DNA of 64,000 bases from Bacteroidales bacterium (GTDB lineage: Bacteria > Bacteroidota > Bacteroidia > Bacteroidales > UBA932). Positions 61,534-64,000 of this stretch are shown here, piece after piece. The DNA is taken from assembly GCA_017443465.1 (NCBI GenBank), contig JAFRXO010000071.1, forward strand, positions 1-64,000. Direction: 5' to 3'. The position numbers and the translations under genes are program-made. Each line of letters opens with the position of its first letter. Position 1 is the first letter of the stretch. Under the pieces are notes generated by a model. The model was not told the origin of the DNA. It was given only the letters and a program-made list of their open reading frames with translations, and ran no database searches.

Positions 61534-63204
61534 TTAGTTCCTCTGGTAGAGGTAACGTTTGATGCTCTTCTTGGGAGTCCTCTCGAAATCCTCAGGCATG
61601 AATTCGATCTTCTTGACCTGGGCATATCCCGGTAGGAGCTTATTGATCTCGGGAAGGTCCGCCTGGAACCTGGCCTCGAGGGCTTCACTGGTCATTCCGT
61701 CAAGTTCTGCCTGATGATAATCGGGATAGATGAGAGCGGTGAGTTTGCCGTCCTCCTCGACGACGAGGGAATCGACGACATATGTCACGTTATTGATAAC
61801 AGCCTCTATCTCTTCGGGATAGATGTTCTGGCCGGAAGGACCGAGGATCATGCACTTGGACCTGCCCCTGAGGAACAGGTAACCGTCGGAGTCGATAACT
61901 CCTATATCCCCTGTACGGAACCATCCGTCCTTTGTGAAGCTGTCAGCAGTGGCCTCTGCATTCTTGAAATAGCCCATGAAAACGTTGGGGCCCTTTACCA
62001 GAACCTCGCCGGGTATATTCTGCGGATCCTCCGAGTTGATCTTAAGCTGGTTCCATGGAGCTGCCTTACCGCATGAACCCACTTTCGCTTCATTCCAATG
62101 GGCATATGCAAAGATCGGGGCTCCTTCCGTCATTCCATATCCGACCGTATAAGGGAAGCCGACCCTGTGGAAGAAGTCCTCTACCTCTGGATTGAAGGCC
62201 GCACCGCCGAGAATCACCTCCTCGAATGCGCCGCCGAAAGTCTTGTACAGTTCGTCGTGAATCTTCTTCATCAGGACCTTGTCCAGACCGGGAATCTTGA
62301 AGAACAGCTTGTTCTTGTCGATTACGGGTTTTAGCTTGGACTTGTAAATCTTCTCTATGATAAGTGGCACTGCGATGATGATTCCGGGATGGATGTCGCT
62401 GAATGCCTGCATGATTACCTTCGGGCTGGGGACCCTTGTCAGGAAATGTACATGGGCACCTATGGTCATCTCGAAAATGAATTCGTACATCAGTCCGTAC
62501 ATATGTGCGGACGGGAGCATGGAAACCACGTTGCTTTCCTTGTCCATCTGAGGCTCAGCGAGCCTGGCGAACTGGACGTTGGAGCTCAAGGCTCTGTAAG
62601 GGATCATGACTCCCTTGGAGAATCCGGAAGTACCTGACGTGTAATTGATAAGCGCGAGCTCGTCGGCAGAATCCTCATAGTAATGGATGTCATCGGGAGT
62701 GAACTCGTTCGGATAGGTACGGCCGAAAAGCTCATTGAAATGTTCGCGAGTCCGGGTTATCCTGTTGCTTCTGGAAGACAGGAGCTTGAAATTGTTGATC
62801 TGTACCGCAGCTGCGAGGCGGGGCATCTCGCTCTCCTGGAGATTATCCCATATCGCCTCATCGGTAAAGAGGACGGCCGCGTCGCTGTGGTTTACAAGAT
62901 AATGTATATTCCCTGCCTTGAACTCATGGAGGATCGGCACCGCTACAGCCCCATATGTAAGGGCCGACAGGAAAACGACACCCCAGTTCGCCTGGTTACG
63001 CGCGCATATGGCGACTTTATCCCCTTTCCTCAGGCCACAGACCCGGAATGCCACATGAAGCATGGCGATACGCATGGCCACATCCCTGTAAGCGAGGGTC
63101 GCGCCCTTGTAATTGGACAAGGCCGGACGATCCCAGTTCTCCTTGAAACTCTTTTCAAAGAGCTTGTTCAAGGATTCGAACTTAAACTCTGAATTAAACT
63201 CCAT
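61534..63204 (-). CDS. fadD: Long-chain fatty-acid-CoA ligase (AMP-binding)
   Basis: The 556-residue adenylate-forming enzyme activates fatty acids with ATP and CoA. The P-loop-like motif INYTSGTSGFSKGVMI is intact, as are MLPSAHMYGLMYE, TVGYGMTEGAPIF, WFRTGDIGVIDSDGYLFLRG and the C-terminal RTPKKSIKRY with the catalytic Lys. It is a membrane-associated cytoplasmic enzyme by family. It lies 9 bp after the long gene at the window edge. Confidence 0.93.
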   Translation of the reverse strand: MEFNSEFKFESLNKLFEKSFKENWDRPALSNYKGATLAYRDVAMRIAMLHVAFRVCGLRKGDKVAICARNQANWGVVFLSALTYGAVAVPILHEFKAGNIHYLVNHSDAAVLFTDEAIWDNLQESEMPRLAAAVQINNFKLLSSRSNRITRTREHFNELFGRTYPNEFTPDDIHYYEDSADELALINYTSGTSGFSKGVMIPYRALSSNVQFARLAEPQMDKESNVVSMLPSAHMYGLMYEFIFEMTIGAHVHFLTRVPSPKVIMQAFSDIHPGIIIAVPLIIEKIYKSKLKPVIDKNKLFFKIPGLDKVLMKKIHDELYKTFGGAFEEVILGGAAFNPEVEDFFHRVGFPYTVGYGMTEGAPIFAYAHWNEAKVGSCGKAAPWNQLKINSEDPQNIPGEVLVKGPNVFMGYFKNAEATADSFTKDGWFRTGDIGVIDSDGYLFLRGRSKCMILGPSGQNIYPEEIEAVINNVTYVVDSLVVEEDGKLTALIYPDYHQAELDGMTSEALEARFQADLPEINKLLPGYAQVKKIEFMPEDFERTPKKSIKRYLYQRN

Positions 63205-63213
63205 AAAATATGT

Positions 63214-64000
63214 TTACAATTTTATATTCCTTTCCTTGCCGTCGTAGCAGGTGACCTTTACCGAGGCACCGTCTACGGCTATCCCGCTGTCCGGGCGTAT
63301 CATCTTCTGTCCTTCGAACTTAGTCAGGGTCTCTCCTCCTTCGAAAGGATAGATGAGGGTCTGGACAGAAGTCCTTACGACCCAATACCTGCGGCCCTTG
63401 GCTTCTATAAGTTCAGGAAGGTTTTTCACCGTCTGCTGGGCTTTGATTCCCTTCCATCCCTCAGGTTTCTGGCCATGAAGGTTGTAAAGTTCCAGGCTGT
63501 TGTCCTTGTGAAGGACCATTACCCTGTAGCCCTTGGCCCCGGTGAAGTCATATACATCCGGCCCTAGGAGGACTTCCTTTCCCAGTTCGACCGGGAAACC
63601 CTTCACAAAACGCCCCAGCCTGTCGAGAAGATACAATTTCGAGGTCGAAGCGAACAGGAACTGTATCTTTCCATTGTTGTAGTAATCTACGCTTTCTACC
63701 CGGCCGCAAAGCGGGGTCTTGAACGGGATCCCCCATATGCCTTTTCCGGACATTTCCTGAAGCACGAGGTACATGTTAGGCTGCTGAAGGAGCATGTTGG
63801 ACTCTCCGGTAGCACCGTTGAGAACCTTGAAGGGACCTTTTGGTACTACCACAACTGTGTCCCGTTCTACGACAGGGGCCTTGCTCTTGACCAGATTCAT
63901 CCTGGTGACCTCAAGTCCCAGGACCGTGGCTTTCCCGTCGGCCTCGACCTTGGCAAGTATGGGGACATTCGAGACACCCTTGGCCATGGTCCTGAGTCCT
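63214..64000 (-). CDS. C-terminal part of a long protein, 5' end outside window
   Basis: The frame is open to the window edge, so the visible 262 codons are only the C-terminal part. Short beta-strand repeats (KIQFLFASTSKLYLLDRLGR, YRVMVLHKDNSLELYNLHGQ, RRYWVVRTSVQTLIYPFEGG) look like blades of a propeller. I suspect the long envelope protein often found in Bacteroidota (DUF3352-like), but this is not certain. It lies 9 bp upstream of fadD and heads the five-gene operon as seen. Confidence 0.7.
   Translation of the reverse strand, partial: GLRTMAKGVSNVPILAKVEADGKATVLGLEVTRMNLVKSKAPVVERDTVVVVPKGPFKVLNGATGESNMLLQQPNMYLVLQEMSGKGIWGIPFKTPLCGRVESVDYYNNGKIQFLFASTSKLYLLDRLGRFVKGFPVELGKEVLLGPDVYDFTGAKGYRVMVLHKDNSLELYNLHGQKPEGWKGIKAQQTVKNLPELIEAKGRRYWVVRTSVQTLIYPFEGGETLTKFEGQKMIRPDSGIAVDGASVKVTCYDGKERNIKL

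Noticed and set aside
61509-61688. 59-codon N-terminal extension of the dCMP deaminase
   Set aside because: Arg/Ser-rich translation overlapping the fadD 3' end, with no homology; the internal ATG fits the family start.

Overview
The window reads as a chromosomal segment from a member of the Bacteroidales (phylum Bacteroidota), moderately GC-rich (low to mid 50s per cent by eye). Four things support this. Promoters follow the Bacteroidota pattern (TTTG or TTG, 19-20 nt, TAnnTTTG). Shine-Dalgarno sites are mostly absent. ProRS is the archaeal/eukaryotic-like type. Many genes belong to families typical of the phylum: DUF3078, DUF4837, DUF6515, DUF4922-SpoIID, HU-CCDC81, fimbrillin-like/BACON lipoprotein, NamZ and acyl-ACP thioesterase. 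Genus cannot be fixed from the sequence alone. No rRNA, phage, integrase, transposase or CRISPR array was seen.

Layout. 1-0.3 kb: 3' end of an unidentified gene. 0.3-6 kb (minus): proS, a DUF3078 barrel protein, tilS, a ManA-like isomerase, hslR and initiator tRNA-Met. 6.1-9.3 kb (plus): a Trp/Tyr-rich repeat lipoprotein and a FadL-like outer-membrane protein. 9.4-13.7 kb (minus): fumarase, gmk, nadD, CYTH and fba. 13.8-15.8 kb (plus): prfB and murI. 15.9-24.75 kb (minus): a seven-gene operon built around muropeptide and cell-wall recovery (HU-CCDC81 membrane protein, thioesterase, NUDIX, DUF4922-SpoIID fusion, AmpG-like carrier, NamZ muramidase, DUF6515 repeat protein). 24.8-32.9 kb: tRNA-Asn and a carbohydrate-degradation cluster without SusC/SusD (GH28, PL8, metallophosphoesterase, GH2).

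32.9-36.4 kb (minus): ruvX, def, phosphomannomutase and an M23-LysM peptidase. 36.4-39.8 kb (plus): a degenerate M23 protein, dxr and rseP. 39.9-41.5 kb: DUF4837 lipoprotein, tRNA-Glu, rpsT and tRNA-Pro. 41.5-47.7 kb: a palindromic element, a BASS transporter, a fimbrillin-like/BACON lipoprotein preceded by a 43-codon small ORF, a TPR protein, rsmF and a START-like protein. 47.8-52.7 kb (plus): NUDIX, queA, dprA, tatD and ansA. 52.8-58.1 kb (plus): exbB, a small membrane protein, exbD, exbD, a second palindromic element, asnS, udk and a TonB-like protein. 58.1-64 kb (minus): a long 5'-truncated gene, fadD, dCMP deaminase, an S41 protease and a TPR-TM-HTH regulator.

The strongest unexplained signal is a DNA-level one. 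The palindrome CATATG occurs about 112 times, where roughly 14 are expected from base composition. It occurs in all three reading frames and on genes of both strands. In nine genes its ATG is the start codon itself. It is missing from the exbBD-asnS stretch and from the fimbrillin-like gene. It behaves like a highly iterated palindrome (comparable in kind to HIP1 of cyanobacteria), and I know of no description of it. A second novelty is a pair of about 130-nt elements (41.5 kb and 55.2 kb) that share a conserved core but have different, perfectly self-complementary 24-28 bp arms. All counts were made by eye and need a computational recount.
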